From the NCBI GenBank assembly GCA_900314355.1, contig OMUY01000073.1, forward strand, positions 1 through 59,151: a stretch of 59,151 nucleotides of DNA, in the 5' to 3' direction. This DNA is from an uncultured Eubacteriales bacterium (lineage in GTDB: Bacteria; Bacillota; Clostridia; Oscillospirales; Acutalibacteraceae). Shown in pieces: positions 33,050-43,200 of this stretch. The position numbers and the translations under genes were made by a program. The notes under the pieces were generated by a model. That model saw only the letters and a program-made list of their open reading frames with translations, did not search any database and was not told the DNA's origin. How positions within the stretch are numbered: position 1 is the first letter of the stretch; the number at the start of each line of letters is the position of its first letter.

Positions 33050-35425
33050 ATGAAAAAGTATGCGAGATTTTTTTATCAGCCGTGTCTTCCTCTCGGAAAA
33101 GACGGTAAAGCGGTTACATCGTCAAAAGAACATATAGATATATCGAGGCAGTGCGCTGATGAAGGAATGGTTTTGTTAAAAAATAAAGATAACGTTCTTC
33201 CTTTAAAGAGCGGAGAAAAAATCGCTTTATTCGGCAAAGCTTCGATTGAATATATCAAAGGCGGAGGAGGAAGCGGAGAAGTATATTCCTCATATGTCAG
33301 AAATATTTACGAAGGTTTTCTTGAAAAGGAAAAAGAAGGAAAGGTCTTTGTTTACCTTCCTTTAATCGAGTTTTATAAAAACTATATCAGGGAAAACGAA
33401 AAATATATCCCGACAAAAGAGCAGATAAACGCAACTTGGGATATAGTGAATAATATGGATTTCTGCCAAAAAAGAGACGACATGACATATGATACGTTCG
33501 CAAGTATGCATGTTAAAGAAGCCGAAGTCCCCGATGAACTAATAAAATCCGCAGCGGAAAATTCAGATACGGCTGTTTTTACAATCAGCAGATTTTCTGC
33601 GGAGGGTGTTGACAGACGACCTGTCCCGGGCGACTATTATCTTTCCGATACAGAAAAACGCCTCATTGACAAACTGACGGAAAATTTTTCAAAGGTCATT
33701 ATCGTTGTCGATTCCGGCGCTCAGATAGACCTCGAATATGTCGCAGATAATGACAAAGTTCAGGGAATACTTTTTGCGTGGCAGGGCGGCATGGAAGGCG
33801 GTCTTGCGATAGCCGATATTTTATGCGGCGATGTGAACCCGTCCGGGAAACTTTCCGATACGATAACAAAATCTTACGACTGCTATGAAAATAAAGATGA
33901 TTTTACGGAAAACTTTAAATTCGTCAATTATCACGACGATATTTATGTAGGCTACAGATATTTTGAAACTATACCGGGCAAAAAAACTTGCGTTCGCTAT
34001 CCGTTCGGATTCGGTCTTTCTTATACTGAATTTGAACTCTCCGGAATAAAATGTTTCGAAACTGACGATAAAATCATCGCTGTTGTAAATGTTAAAAATA
34101 CAGGTAATTTTGCAGGAAAAGAAGTCGTGGAGCTTTATTACTCCTGTCCGCAGGGAAAACTCGGAAAACCGAGTATTGAGCTTGGCGCGTTTAGTAAAAC
34201 AAAACTTCTCGAATCCGGCGAGAGCGAACTTCTTACTTTGTCGTTTGATAAATATTATCTTTCAAGCTTTGACGATTTGGGAAAAATCGAAAAAAGCGCT
34301 TATGTCCTTGAACACGGAAAATATAAATTTTATGTCGGAACGAGCCTGAGAGATGTTCAAAAAACTGATTTTGAGCTTGATATATCGGACGACATTGTTG
34401 TTCAAAAACTTACAGACTATTGCAAACCGAGAAAAATTGACAAAAGGCTTACGTCTGATGGCAGTTATGAAAAATTGGAAACTACCGACAGAGATTATAT
34501 CTACGGGAAAAACGAGCTTAAAAAAGTAAAAGCTCCGGACAAAGCCGTTATGTTTGACAAAGTCGGAGAAGACATTTCATTGGATGAGTTTGTAAGGCAG
34601 TTCACGGAAGATGAGCTTATCGATTTCGTCGGAGGACACGCGCCGACCGGCGTTGCAAATACCGGATGTTTCGGAGGCTTAAAACGTTTGGGAGTGCCTG
34701 CTGTTCCTACAGCCGACGGGCCTGCCGGAATAAGGCTTGATACCGATACGGGCGTATACACTACGGCGCTGCCGTGCGCAACTTTGCTTGCATGCACTTG
34801 GAATACCGAACTTGTCTCGAAAATGGGCGCCGCCGTGGGAGCCGAAATGAGGGAAAATAATCTCGGTGTATTTTTGGCGCCCGCTATGAATATTCACAGA
34901 AATCCTCTCACGGGAAGAAATTTTGAATATTATTCCGAGGATCCAACAGTTGTCGGAAAAATCGCCGCTGCATTTGTAAGAGGAGTTCAGTCTGAAAAAG
35001 CGGCGGTATCGGTAAAGCATTTCGCGTGCAACAATAAAGAAGCCGACAGGTTTGAATCGGATTCGAGACTTTCTGAAAGAGCTTTGAGAGAAATATATCT
35101 TAAAGGATTTGAAATCTGCGTCAGAGAAGGGAAGCCGTGGACTGTAATGTCGTCTTATAATCTGATAAACGGTCAGCACACGTCTGAAAGCTGGGAATTG
35201 CTTACCGGAATACTCAGGAACGAATGGGGTTATGACGGAATGGTCGAAACTGACTGGGGAGTAAAAAATGATCCGGTGGCGGAGGTCAGAGCAGGCAATG
35301 ATCTGAAAATGCCTTCCGGCTACAACAACGACTTAAAAAAAGGACTTGAAGACGGCGTTATCACAAGAGCCGATCTTGAGCTTTGCGTTGGCAGAATTCT
35401 TAAAATGTTTATGAAGCTTTCTTAA
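33050..35425 (+). CDS. Glycoside hydrolase family 3 with swapped domain order (beta-glucosidase type)
   Basis: 791 residues from the ATG at 33050, with AGGTGA just upstream; the GTG at 33041 overlaps that site and is rejected. The usual GH3 order is TIM barrel, alpha/beta sandwich, fibronectin-III. Here the sandwich comes first (QCADEGMVLLKNKDNVLPL about 28-46, GGGGSGEV, AWQGGMEGG), then the FnIII-like part (KNTGNFAGKEVVELYYS, about 345-450). Last comes the barrel, with ADGPAGIRLD, NIHRNPLTGRNFEYYSEDP, SVKHFACNNKE and the nucleophile Asp735 in GMVETDWG. The same inversion is known in Ruminococcus albus and Butyrivibrio fibrisolvens beta-glucosidases. No signal peptide, so it probably acts on imported oligosaccharides. 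Monocistronic, with its own promoter and terminator. Confidence 0.93.
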   Translation: MKKYARFFYQPCLPLGKDGKAVTSSKEHIDISRQCADEGMVLLKNKDNVLPLKSGEKIALFGKASIEYIKGGGGSGEVYSSYVRNIYEGFLEKEKEGKVFVYLPLIEFYKNYIRENEKYIPTKEQINATWDIVNNMDFCQKRDDMTYDTFASMHVKEAEVPDELIKSAAENSDTAVFTISRFSAEGVDRRPVPGDYYLSDTEKRLIDKLTENFSKVIIVVDSGAQIDLEYVADNDKVQGILFAWQGGMEGGLAIADILCGDVNPSGKLSDTITKSYDCYENKDDFTENFKFVNYHDDIYVGYRYFETIPGKKTCVRYPFGFGLSYTEFELSGIKCFETDDKIIAVVNVKNTGNFAGKEVVELYYSCPQGKLGKPSIELGAFSKTKLLESGESELLTLSFDKYYLSSFDDLGKIEKSAYVLEHGKYKFYVGTSLRDVQKTDFELDISDDIVVQKLTDYCKPRKIDKRLTSDGSYEKLETTDRDYIYGKNELKKVKAPDKAVMFDKVGEDISLDEFVRQFTEDELIDFVGGHAPTGVANTGCFGGLKRLGVPAVPTADGPAGIRLDTDTGVYTTALPCATLLACTWNTELVSKMGAAVGAEMRENNLGVFLAPAMNIHRNPLTGRNFEYYSEDPTVVGKIAAAFVRGVQSEKAAVSVKHFACNNKEADRFESDSRLSERALREIYLKGFEICVREGKPWTVMSSYNLINGQHTSESWELLTGILRNEWGYDGMVETDWGVKNDPVAEVRAGNDLKMPSGYNNDLKKGLEDGVITRADLELCVGRILKMFMKLS

Positions 35426-35428
35426 AAA

Positions 35429-35470
35429 ATGCCTTCTCCGATTTTTTTCGAAGAAGGCTTTTTGTTTTAT
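35429..35470. terminator. Terminator between GH3 and murC
   Basis: GCCTTCTCCG and CGAAGAAGGC arms around a T-rich loop, followed by TTTTTGTTTTA. AAAAAA on the left may let it serve murC as well. Confidence 0.85.
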
Positions 35471-35479
35471 TATTCGTTT

Positions 35480-36871
35480 TTATTCGTGATATTTTTCTTT
35501 AAGGTCTTTTATCATTATTTTGGCGGCTTTGTAAATATCTCCGCATCCCAATGTTATAATCATATCGCCCGGTTTTGCTGCTTCCTCGGCTCTTTTTGCG
35601 ACCTCGTCAAAAGTTTTGAACCATTCGCTGCCCGGTATCTTTTCGGCTAAATCCGAAGTATGGATATTGTAAATATTTTTTTCTCTTGAGCCCATTATCT
35701 CGGTCATAATAACTTTGTCTGGAATTTTCAGAACTCTTGCGAAATCATCGAGAAGTTTATATGTTCTTGAATAAGTGAACGGCTGAAAAACAGCGATGAC
35801 GTGATTGAAATCCAGTTCTTTCGCCGTTTTAAGAGTAGCCTCAAGCTCTGTTGGATGATGAGCGTAGTCGTCTATTATTGTTATTCCGCCAATTTCGGCA
35901 AGTTTTTCAAATCTTCTTCCCGCGCCTGAAAATCTGCCGACAATTTCAAACGCTTTATTAATATCCGCTCCGAGAAAATCGGCTGACGCGAAAGCAGCTA
36001 AAGCGTTATAAACGTTGTGTTCTCCCGGTATAGACAGTGTTACTCTTCCCAGTTTTTCGTTATTTTTATATACATCGAACTCGGAATATGCGCCGTGTAC
36101 TAATTTGATGTCTCCGGCGCGCCAGTCGTTCTCTTTTCTCAATCCGAAAGTTATGAATTTTTTATTTTTGTCGGCATTATTAATAACTTTCTTTGTATTC
36201 GCGTCGTCGCCGTTGTATATTACCGTATCAGAAGCGAGGTTGCAGAATTTTGTGAACGATTTTTCCAGATTTTCCATACTGCCGAAAAATTCAAGGTGGT
36301 CATTATCTACATTCAGTATTACGCTGCAAGACGGTGTCAGCTCAAGAAAAGTATTTGAAAATTCGCAAGCCTCGCAGACGAATATATCCGATTTGCCTGT
36401 AATTCCGTTTGTTCCCGTCGATTTCAGTTTTCCGCCGATTACTGCGTTCGGCTCCATTCCTTCTTCAATTAAAATTTCAGTCAGCATGGAGGTAGTGGTC
36501 GTTTTTCCGTGCGTCCCACTTATTCCGACGGTTTTTTTAAATTTTCTCGATACTGCGCCGAGAAGCTTTGACCTTTCAAACGTCGGTATTCCGCTTTCTT
36601 TTGCGGCGATAAGCTCCGGATTGTCAGCCATAATTGCGGCAGTATATACAATCATTTCGGCGCCCTTGATATTTTCGGCTCTCTGACCCATTTGAACAGG
36701 GATTCCGAGTGATCTTATTCTTTTAAGAGTATCTGTTTCATTGTTGTCGGAACCGGACAATTCATATCCCTTTGAATGAAGAATTTCCGCAAGAGGACAC
36801 ATTCCCGAACCGCCTATTCCGATGAAATGTATTCTTTTTACTTTATCAAGATATTCGTCTGCTTCAAACAT
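35480..36871 (-). CDS. murC: UDP-N-acetylmuramate--L-alanine ligase
   Basis: 463 residues, standard MurC length. It adds L-Ala to UDP-MurNAc in the cytoplasmic steps of peptidoglycan synthesis. The N-terminal UDP-binding domain has IHFIGIGGSGM (14-24), the central ATP-binding domain GISGTHGKTTTTSM (116-129), and the C-terminal domain DDYAHHPTELEATL. TTAGGAGAC precedes the ATG. It is 23 bases after the PHP phosphatase gene and likely cotranscribed from the promoter at 37753-37781. Confidence 0.97.
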   Translation of the reverse strand: MFEADEYLDKVKRIHFIGIGGSGMCPLAEILHSKGYELSGSDNNETDTLKRIRSLGIPVQMGQRAENIKGAEMIVYTAAIMADNPELIAAKESGIPTFERSKLLGAVSRKFKKTVGISGTHGKTTTTSMLTEILIEEGMEPNAVIGGKLKSTGTNGITGKSDIFVCEACEFSNTFLELTPSCSVILNVDNDHLEFFGSMENLEKSFTKFCNLASDTVIYNGDDANTKKVINNADKNKKFITFGLRKENDWRAGDIKLVHGAYSEFDVYKNNEKLGRVTLSIPGEHNVYNALAAFASADFLGADINKAFEIVGRFSGAGRRFEKLAEIGGITIIDDYAHHPTELEATLKTAKELDFNHVIAVFQPFTYSRTYKLLDDFARVLKIPDKVIMTEIMGSREKNIYNIHTSDLAEKIPGSEWFKTFDEVAKRAEEAAKPGDMIITLGCGDIYKAAKIMIKDLKEKYHE

Positions 36872-36894
36872 ATATTTTTTGTCTCCTAAGAAAA

Positions 36895-37713
36895 TTATGA
36901 TAAAGGTATTTCAATCGGCTGTCTTCTCTGGAATATTACCGTATGATTAAATCCTGCGTATTTCGCCGCTTCAGCCGCTTCGGCGAAACCTGACGCTATA
37001 TCCTGTGCATAATGAGCGTCGGAGCCGATTGTTATGTATTTGCCGCCGAGTTCTTTAAATCTTTTTACTGTTTCCGCTTCGGGAGAAAGCTTCTTTATAG
37101 GCTGTCTTAGTCCGGCAGTGTTAATCTCGAGCGCGATATCTTTCTCGGCCGCCGCACGAAGTATTCTGTCTACCTGATCTTTATATTCATTTATATCTAC
37201 CGATATTTTGTTTCTGGAATATAAATATCTGAACGGATATGTCAAATGCGCTAAAATATCGAAATTTCCCCACATAACCATTTTTCTGATTTCTTCAAAG
37301 TATTCTCTCAAAAAAGCGTTAACATCCATGTTTGAAAAGTCTTTGATGTAATACGGGTCTTCTCTGTTTCTGAGATTATGAACCGAGCCGATTATTACAT
37401 CAAACGGCTGCGAAGAAATAATTTTTTCAGAAGTCGCAACATCATAGTGAGGCTGTCCTAGCTCTATTCCGTTCAAAACCAGCAGGTCTCCGATAAATGC
37501 GCTTCTCGCTTTTGAAACTTCAAAAAAGGCTTGTCTGACGCTTCTTTCATAATTGCCTTTTTCAAAGGCGTCAACTTCACAGTGATCTGTAAACGCGATT
37601 GCTTTAACGCCTTTGTTTATAGCCGATTCGCACATATGAACAGCTGAATGATTTCCGTCAAAAGAATTATCGGTATGAGTATGCATATCGGTAATTTTTT
37701 CATATTTATACAT
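36895..37713 (-). CDS. PHP-domain histidinol-phosphatase family protein (HisJ/HisK type)
   Basis: 272 residues, TIM-like PHP metallophosphatase. Metal-binding motifs: DMHTHTDNSFDG (His11, His13), AFTDHCEVD, the Glu in NGIELGQPH, IGSVHNL, FDILAHLTYPFRY, and the C-terminal GSDAHY. This is the HisJ/HisK branch, whose tested members remove phosphate from histidinol phosphate. No other his gene is nearby and it sits before murC, so another phosphate ester is possible. GGAGGG precedes the ATG. Confidence 0.85.
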   Translation of the reverse strand: MYKYEKITDMHTHTDNSFDGNHSAVHMCESAINKGVKAIAFTDHCEVDAFEKGNYERSVRQAFFEVSKARSAFIGDLLVLNGIELGQPHYDVATSEKIISSQPFDVIIGSVHNLRNREDPYYIKDFSNMDVNAFLREYFEEIRKMVMWGNFDILAHLTYPFRYLYSRNKISVDINEYKDQVDRILRAAAEKDIALEINTAGLRQPIKKLSPEAETVKRFKELGGKYITIGSDAHYAQDIASGFAEAAEAAKYAGFNHTVIFQRRQPIEIPLS

Positions 37714-37752
37714 CTTAACAATACCCTCCGAACCCCGATATAAACAGATTTT

Positions 37753-37781
37753 ATTCTATCATATCAAATTTAATATTACAA
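37753..37781 (-). promoter_or_regulatory. Promoter of the PHP phosphatase-murC pair
   Basis: Minus strand TTGTAA (37781-37776), 17-base spacer, TAGAAT (37758-37753). Confidence 0.55.
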
Positions 37782-37799
37782 CTTTTTTTTATGAAAACA

Positions 37800-37827
37800 T
37801 TGAATGGAATTCATTTTCTGTTAAAAT
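37800..37827 (+). promoter_or_regulatory. Promoter of ispE
   Basis: TTGAAT (37800-37805), 16-base spacer, TAAAAT (37822-37827), 24 bases before the ATG. It is back to back with the leftward promoter, 18 bases away. Confidence 0.65.
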
Positions 37828-37850
37828 ATAAGAGTGAAAGGAGTTAAACT

Positions 37851-38720
37851 ATGAAAATAAAAATAAAAGCAAATTCAAAGCTCAATCTGTTCCTCGATCT
37901 TTCATCAAAAATGGACGACGGCTATCACTCGATTTACACTGTTATGCAGTCTGTAAATTTATATGATATAATTACCTTGGAAACAATTGAAGAAAATAGT
38001 ATAATTCTCGACTGTTCTAAAAAAAATATTCCGACAGATTCAAGAAATACAGCATATAAAGCTGCGGAAAAATATTTAATAAAGGCATCTCTTGACTGCG
38101 GAGTGAAGATCTATATAGAAAAAAAAATTCCGTCTCAGGCCGGAATGGGAGGCGGAAGCGCGGACGCCGCCGCAGTATTTTTCGGTCTTAATGAAATGTT
38201 CAACAAAAGATTTGATGAAGACGAAATGCTTTCTTTATGCAATCAAGTCGGAGCGGATGTGCCGTTCTGCTATAAAGGCGGGCTCAGGCTTTGCCTGAAC
38301 AGGGGAGAGATAACAGCAAAACTGCCACCATTAAAAAAAGGATGTTATTTCACGGTAGTTAAACCTAAAGACGGTGTAAGCACAAAACAAGCGTATGAAT
38401 TGTACGATAAAGCTGATGGCATCAGGCATCCGGACAGAGAAGGATTTTTAAAAGCCGCAGCGTCGGGCGATTTTGATCTGATGACGTCAAAAGCCGAAAA
38501 TGTATTTGAACAGACGGTAGAAATATCGGACAGAGTGAAAATAAAATCTGTCATGAGAAAAAACGATTCAAAAATTACAATGATGACCGGTTCTGGTTCT
38601 GTTGTGTACGGTCTTTTTGAAAACAGAGAAAACGCCGAGTCTGCATTTGACGAGCTTAAACAGAAATTTAAAAATGTATGGGTTTGCGAACCCAGCAGAA
38701 GGGGAATAGAGATTATTTAA
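37851..38720 (+). CDS. ispE: 4-diphosphocytidyl-2-C-methyl-D-erythritol kinase
   Basis: 289 residues, GHMP kinase of the non-mevalonate isoprenoid pathway. It phosphorylates CDP-methylerythritol at the 2-hydroxyl. Catalytic Lys10 lies in KANSKLNLFL. The ATP loop is IPSQAGMGGGSADAAA (93-108) with Asp105. GADVPFCYKGG and TGSGSVVYGLF are family marks. AAAGGAG precedes the ATG. It is a single-gene unit with its own promoter and terminator. Confidence 0.95.
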   Translation: MKIKIKANSKLNLFLDLSSKMDDGYHSIYTVMQSVNLYDIITLETIEENSIILDCSKKNIPTDSRNTAYKAAEKYLIKASLDCGVKIYIEKKIPSQAGMGGGSADAAAVFFGLNEMFNKRFDEDEMLSLCNQVGADVPFCYKGGLRLCLNRGEITAKLPPLKKGCYFTVVKPKDGVSTKQAYELYDKADGIRHPDREGFLKAAASGDFDLMTSKAENVFEQTVEISDRVKIKSVMRKNDSKITMMTGSGSVVYGLFENRENAESAFDELKQKFKNVWVCEPSRRGIEII

Positions 38721-38737
38721 TTTCTGAAATAATAAAA

Positions 38738-38763
38738 ACGACCGAATTATTCGGTCATTTTTA
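38738..38763 (+). terminator. Terminator of ispE
   Basis: CGACCGA and TCGGTC arms with a five-base loop, followed by ATTTTTATT. Confidence 0.8.
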
Positions 38764-39169
38764 TTGTAAAGTAATTTACTTTAAACTCTGATTTTCAATT
38801 TTATTGTTAATAATAAGAATAATAAAAATTATTGAATATTCACTTTAATAATGAAATGAAATATACATGATAAATACAAAAAATAACGATATTACAAGAA
38901 AATATCATTATTACACTGGTATTAATGACATAATATACCAAAATTGTCATTAATATAAGGATATTTATGAAAATGTATATACATGAATACTAATTTTGCT
39001 TATTAAAACCAAAATAATCGGATTTTATCTGTTTGTAAAGTCAATATATTTACGGTTTTTGAACTTTTTATTCTGTTATGACACGAAATTGATGTATTTT
39101 TAAACTTTTTGAACAGAGTTTTAAACATTGACAAGATATCTTCTTTACAAGATGTTAATTTGTTTTTTG
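38764..39169. other. Noncoding gap between convergent genes, with two perfect palindromes
   Basis: About 400 very AT-rich bases with no open frame of note, between the terminators of ispE and mscS. TAAAGTAA-T-TTACTTTA occupies 38767-38783. TATTAATGACA (38920-38930) and TGTCATTAATA (38945-38955) are perfect 11-base arms with 14 bases between. A TTGACA at 39130-39135 lacks a convincing -10. I recognise no RNA family. Confidence 0.5.
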
Positions 39170-39229
39170 TATAAAAATAGACCGTATTGTCTGTAAAGTA
39201 TATTCCTTTTCAGAGTTCCGGTCTATTAT
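39170..39229 (-). terminator. Terminator of the mscS-like gene
   Basis: AATAGACCG (39178-39186) and CGGTCTATT (39221-39229) pair perfectly around a 34-base loop. On the minus strand TTTTATAC follows. Confidence 0.65.
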
Positions 39230-39256
39230 TTATAATTTATTTTTCATTAAACTTTT

Positions 39257-40150
39257 TCAGTCTTTTTTTACATGAACATCCATCTGCGGATAAGGTATTG
39301 ATATGCCTTTATTATTAAATTCTTCTTTAATTTCATTCATTATCTGATTTTTAACCTGAAGATAATTTTCTGATTTAACCCATACCATTAGAGTATATGT
39401 TACCGAACTGTCATCATATGATGATACAACTGCATCCGGAGCTGGTTCGTTCATAATTTTATCGTTTCCTGTGCATATATTGATTAACGTATCTTTGACT
39501 TCATTTACATCGTTGTCATAAGACGCGCCGATTGAAATATCTATTCTCCTTGTTCCTTTTGAAGTATAGTCGTCTACTCTGTTGCTTGCGACAACTGAAT
39601 TTGGTATAGAGACTACTGTGTTTTGCGCTGTGACTATTTTAGTGAATAATATGTTGATTTCAGTAACTTTTCCTTCTACCTCTCCGGTTTTTATCCAATC
39701 TCCTACGACGAACGGCTTGCTTGTTGCCAGTATCAAACCGCTTGCGATGTTTGAAAGTGAATTTTGAATTGCTAACGCTATCGCAACACCGGCTGACGCA
39801 ATTACTGCCGTAATAGATGTCATCGGTACGCCTAACGTTGTAAGAACAATTACAACAAGCAGTATGTCAAGTGATATTTTTAGTACGCTCGACAAAAACG
39901 TCTGCATTGATTTGTCCAGTTTATTAAAATATATACTTTTTTTGACGCCTTTTGTGATTACGCTGATTAGCTTTAATCCTACGATTAATATTATTACCGC
40001 GACTATTATTTTTATTCCTTCGTCTGCGATAAATTGCTTAACAGTAATCCAAATCGTATTCGCGATTTTATCAGCGTTTTTCACGTTTTCCTCAACATTG
40101 GCTACGTCTATCTTGCTTAAATCCACTGTCTCCGATTCAAGTAACTTCAT
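39257..40150 (-). CDS. MscS-family mechanosensitive channel
   Basis: 297 residues. An N-terminal amphipathic segment is followed by three membrane helices (about 42-62, 85-105, 110-135). The pore helix reads SAGVAIALAIQNSLSNIASG, the classic Gly/Ala-packed TM3. After it come the beta domain (KPFVVGDWIKTGEVEGKV) and alpha/beta vestibule typical of MscS (YDNDVNEVKDTLINIC). It opens under membrane tension to release solutes on hypo-osmotic shock. AAGGAG precedes the ATG. It has its own terminator and is preceded by the GH38 terminator. Confidence 0.93.
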   Translation of the reverse strand: MKLLESETVDLSKIDVANVEENVKNADKIANTIWITVKQFIADEGIKIIVAVIILIVGLKLISVITKGVKKSIYFNKLDKSMQTFLSSVLKISLDILLVVIVLTTLGVPMTSITAVIASAGVAIALAIQNSLSNIASGLILATSKPFVVGDWIKTGEVEGKVTEINILFTKIVTAQNTVVSIPNSVVASNRVDDYTSKGTRRIDISIGASYDNDVNEVKDTLINICTGNDKIMNEPAPDAVVSSYDDSSVTYTLMVWVKSENYLQVKNQIMNEIKEEFNNKGISIPYPQMDVHVKKD

Positions 40151-40164
40151 ATCTTCTCCTTTTT

Positions 40165-40206
40165 ATTTAAAATAAATCCGTCCAAAATTTTTATTCGGGA
40201 CGGATT
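40165..40206 (-). terminator. Terminator of the GH38 gene
   Basis: AATCCGTCC and GGACGGATT pair perfectly (nine pairs). On the minus strand TATTTTAAATAAAAA follows. Confidence 0.75.
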
Positions 40207-40214
40207 TTTCAGTG

Positions 40215-43200
40215 TCAGTAATTTACTTTGAAAGTTTTTATCTCAAACGGTCTGAATGTAACATTTTTATTTTTCAGGCTTGATATATGCTCCTCGAGCA
40301 TATTTGTAATTTCCACGTTATCCGAAGGAAAACTTAACTTTGTATTTGTTCTCGTGCCTTCGCATTCGTACATTCTTACAATGTATGATTTTCCTTTATC
40401 TTCGCAAGGTTTAATAGTCTCTATTATTATATTCGGTTTGTCTGCATAGGCGAGACGCGAAAGGGAATATCTTCCTTTTGAAGCGATCACGGGAACATTT
40501 ATCTCATAGGCGGGTTTAACGACGGCATCCGACGAAAATCCGCAGTTGTGAAGAGAGTAAGCGTAAAGACATCTGTGAATTGTTCCGTCATGATCTCCTG
40601 CGATGTCCGGATGATTTCCGCCTTTATGAAGAGAAAGCCTGATATTTCCGCCTTCTACGCTTATTCCGTATTTGCAGTCATTCAATACGGACACACCGTA
40701 TCTGGTTTCGGAAAGGTCTGTATATTTGTGGTTGACAACCTCAAATTTTGCCTGTTCAAGCGAATTGTTTCTTGTCGTAGGTCTTTCAAGGTAGCCGAAC
40801 TGAATTTCGTTTTTTGCAAAATTGGATCTGACATTTACATCGAAAGTAGTTTTAAGGAATCTGTGGTTGTCCTGCCAGTCGATCGCTGTGTCAAAATAAA
40901 TAATCGGAATGTCATTAAAGAAAATCATATCCTGTTTAACAGTCGACTTTTCTGAAATTTTGTACTCGGACCTTATTATCAGAGCGGCTTCTCCTGAAGA
41001 AACGACTTCTCTTGAAATAAGATTAGACACGTCCTTGAATTTATCCTGCAAATCGGCGTCTATGTCCCAGTTATCCCATGCGTACGGCATATCTTCGGCC
41101 ATTATGAATGTATTGATAGGGTAGCCGGTTCCTCTTACCTCTCTTGACGCTCTTTTGTCTACTAATGATGAGATGGTTCCGTTCGGCTCAAATTCGGCTT
41201 TTAAGAATTCGGTTTCGATTATATCATCATTAAATGAAATTTTACAGTTGTCTTCTATCTTTTGTTTTTTCAGCTTAAACGTGACGGACGAAAGCGCCGG
41301 TATTTTAAGCCCGGTGACGATTAAAACGCTGTTTCCGTCCAGATCCTTATATCTCTGCTGCAGGCAGTCTGCATCGAGTACGGTATCCGAGTCTGTATTC
41401 TTTATAAAAATAGGATCTGTTCTGTCAAAAGAAAGCGTATTTGTAAGCGTAATCAGGTTTTCGTCATCGGATGATACGATGTTTTCGATATCTTTAGACG
41501 CATCTGAAATAAGTTTCCATGTTTCTTTTCTGCTTTCTTCATGTGCTCTGTTGATAGCCGTGCCCGGAAGAATGTCATGGAATTGATTTTGAAGAAGAAC
41601 TCTGTAATATTTTGAAATATTTTCTTCAGAAGATGGTATGTTATTCTTTACTGCCTCGTTTACCGTGAGCATTTCAAGATTTCTGAGGATAAGCTCCGAT
41701 TTTCTGTTGTTTCTCTTTATTGTATGCTGATTTGTAAGAGTTCCTCTGTGAAGCTCAAGGTACAGCTCGCCGGAATAAACATTTGGATTTAACGCCGTTT
41801 TTTCAAGATTTGACATAAATTCCGATACAGTCTCGTGTTTTGATTTTCCGATTTCAGCCAAATCCTTTACTCTTCTCGCAAGTTCAATCATTTCAAACTG
41901 CGGTCCGCCGCCTCCGTCTCCGAATCCGTATGAGCAAAGTCTTTTATTTGATACTGATTTCTGCTTTATTCCGTTTCTTGTAATATCGTATATGTTTTTG
42001 GCGTCGGGGAATATGTGTGTTCTGTTGAAATGAGTAAAGACTTTCGTTCCGTCTATTCCTTCCCAATAGAACGTATCATAAGGGAATTTATTAGTGTCAT
42101 TCCAGTCGATTTTTGTAGTAAGGAAATATTTGACGTCGCATCCTGCCATAATCTGAGGAATAGCAGCCGAATAACCGAATGTGTCCGGAAGCCAGAAACA
42201 GTCTGATGTGTAACCGAAATATTTTCTTGTAAATCTCTGACCCCATAAAAACTGCCTTATCATCGATTCTCCCGAAGTGATATTGCAGTCGCATTCTACC
42301 CAAACGCCGCCGTTTGGTTCATATCTTCCTTCTTTTACTTTTTCCTTTATTCTCTCGAAAAGTTCAGGATAATTTTCTCTTATGAAATCGGAATGAAGGG
42401 CAGAGGACTGGAAGAACATATATTCGGGATACTGATCCATCAAATTTAATGCGTTGGAATAAGTCCTCGCAACTTTCTTTTTAGTTTCGCCTACATGCCA
42501 AAGCCATGCGGTATCCATATGAGAGTGGCCTATCAATCCGACCTGTGGCTCCTCCTCTGATGATTTTATGGATAGTACTTCTTTTAAGTACGGAGAAGCT
42601 TTTCTTATCCCGTCCATAAATTCGTATTCTGTCGCGTCATTTTCCATGTAATACACTCTTTTATGGACGTTATAAAGCGCGTTAACGGCTTTACCTCTCA
42701 TAAACGAATCCTGCGGCAGAGTTTCGGCGAGTTCGGTTACAGTTACAAGGTCAAAATAAAAATCCGATATTTCGTGGTTTTTAGTGCATATTTCGGCGCC
42801 GTTATATAAGAAATTGTAATTCTTAATAGAGTCATCCGACAGCGGATTGCAGCCCGGATTGTCGTGCCCGCCGTAATATTCTATAGTTATTCTGATTTTT
42901 TCTCCGGCTTTAACATTGCTTTTTATCATTGAGCAATAGTGATTTCCGTGTTCTGTGTATACTATTTTTGTCGCGAAAGTTCCGTTTGCATGTCCGTTCA
43001 CGAATAAAAGACCTTCATACCCGCCGATGTGAGGTTTTATGAATATATCTTTTCCGTCGAGAAAATCGGGCACTGTATATGTAGTCGAAAGCCAAAGGTA
43101 CGAATTTTTTCCGTACCATGAATCGCCTCTTTTTATTTCTGAAAAAAGTGAAGAATCAGGACATGAGTAAAGGCTTTCCTCTGTTTTGTACGCTTTAAAG

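Noticed and set aside
36015-36686. 223-codon open frame opposite murC
   Set aside because: Lies wholly antisense to a certain gene. Its Ser/Phe-rich product is the usual shadow of the coding strand.
39130-39160. TTGACA as promoter of a small RNA ending at the mscS terminator
   Set aside because: No -10 hexamer at 16-18 bases; the best candidate (TGTTAA) is 19 bases away and weak.
40548-41586. Several open frames of 70-143 codons opposite the GH38 gene
   Set aside because: All are antisense to a gene with clear catalytic motifs, and none has a ribosome site or known domain.
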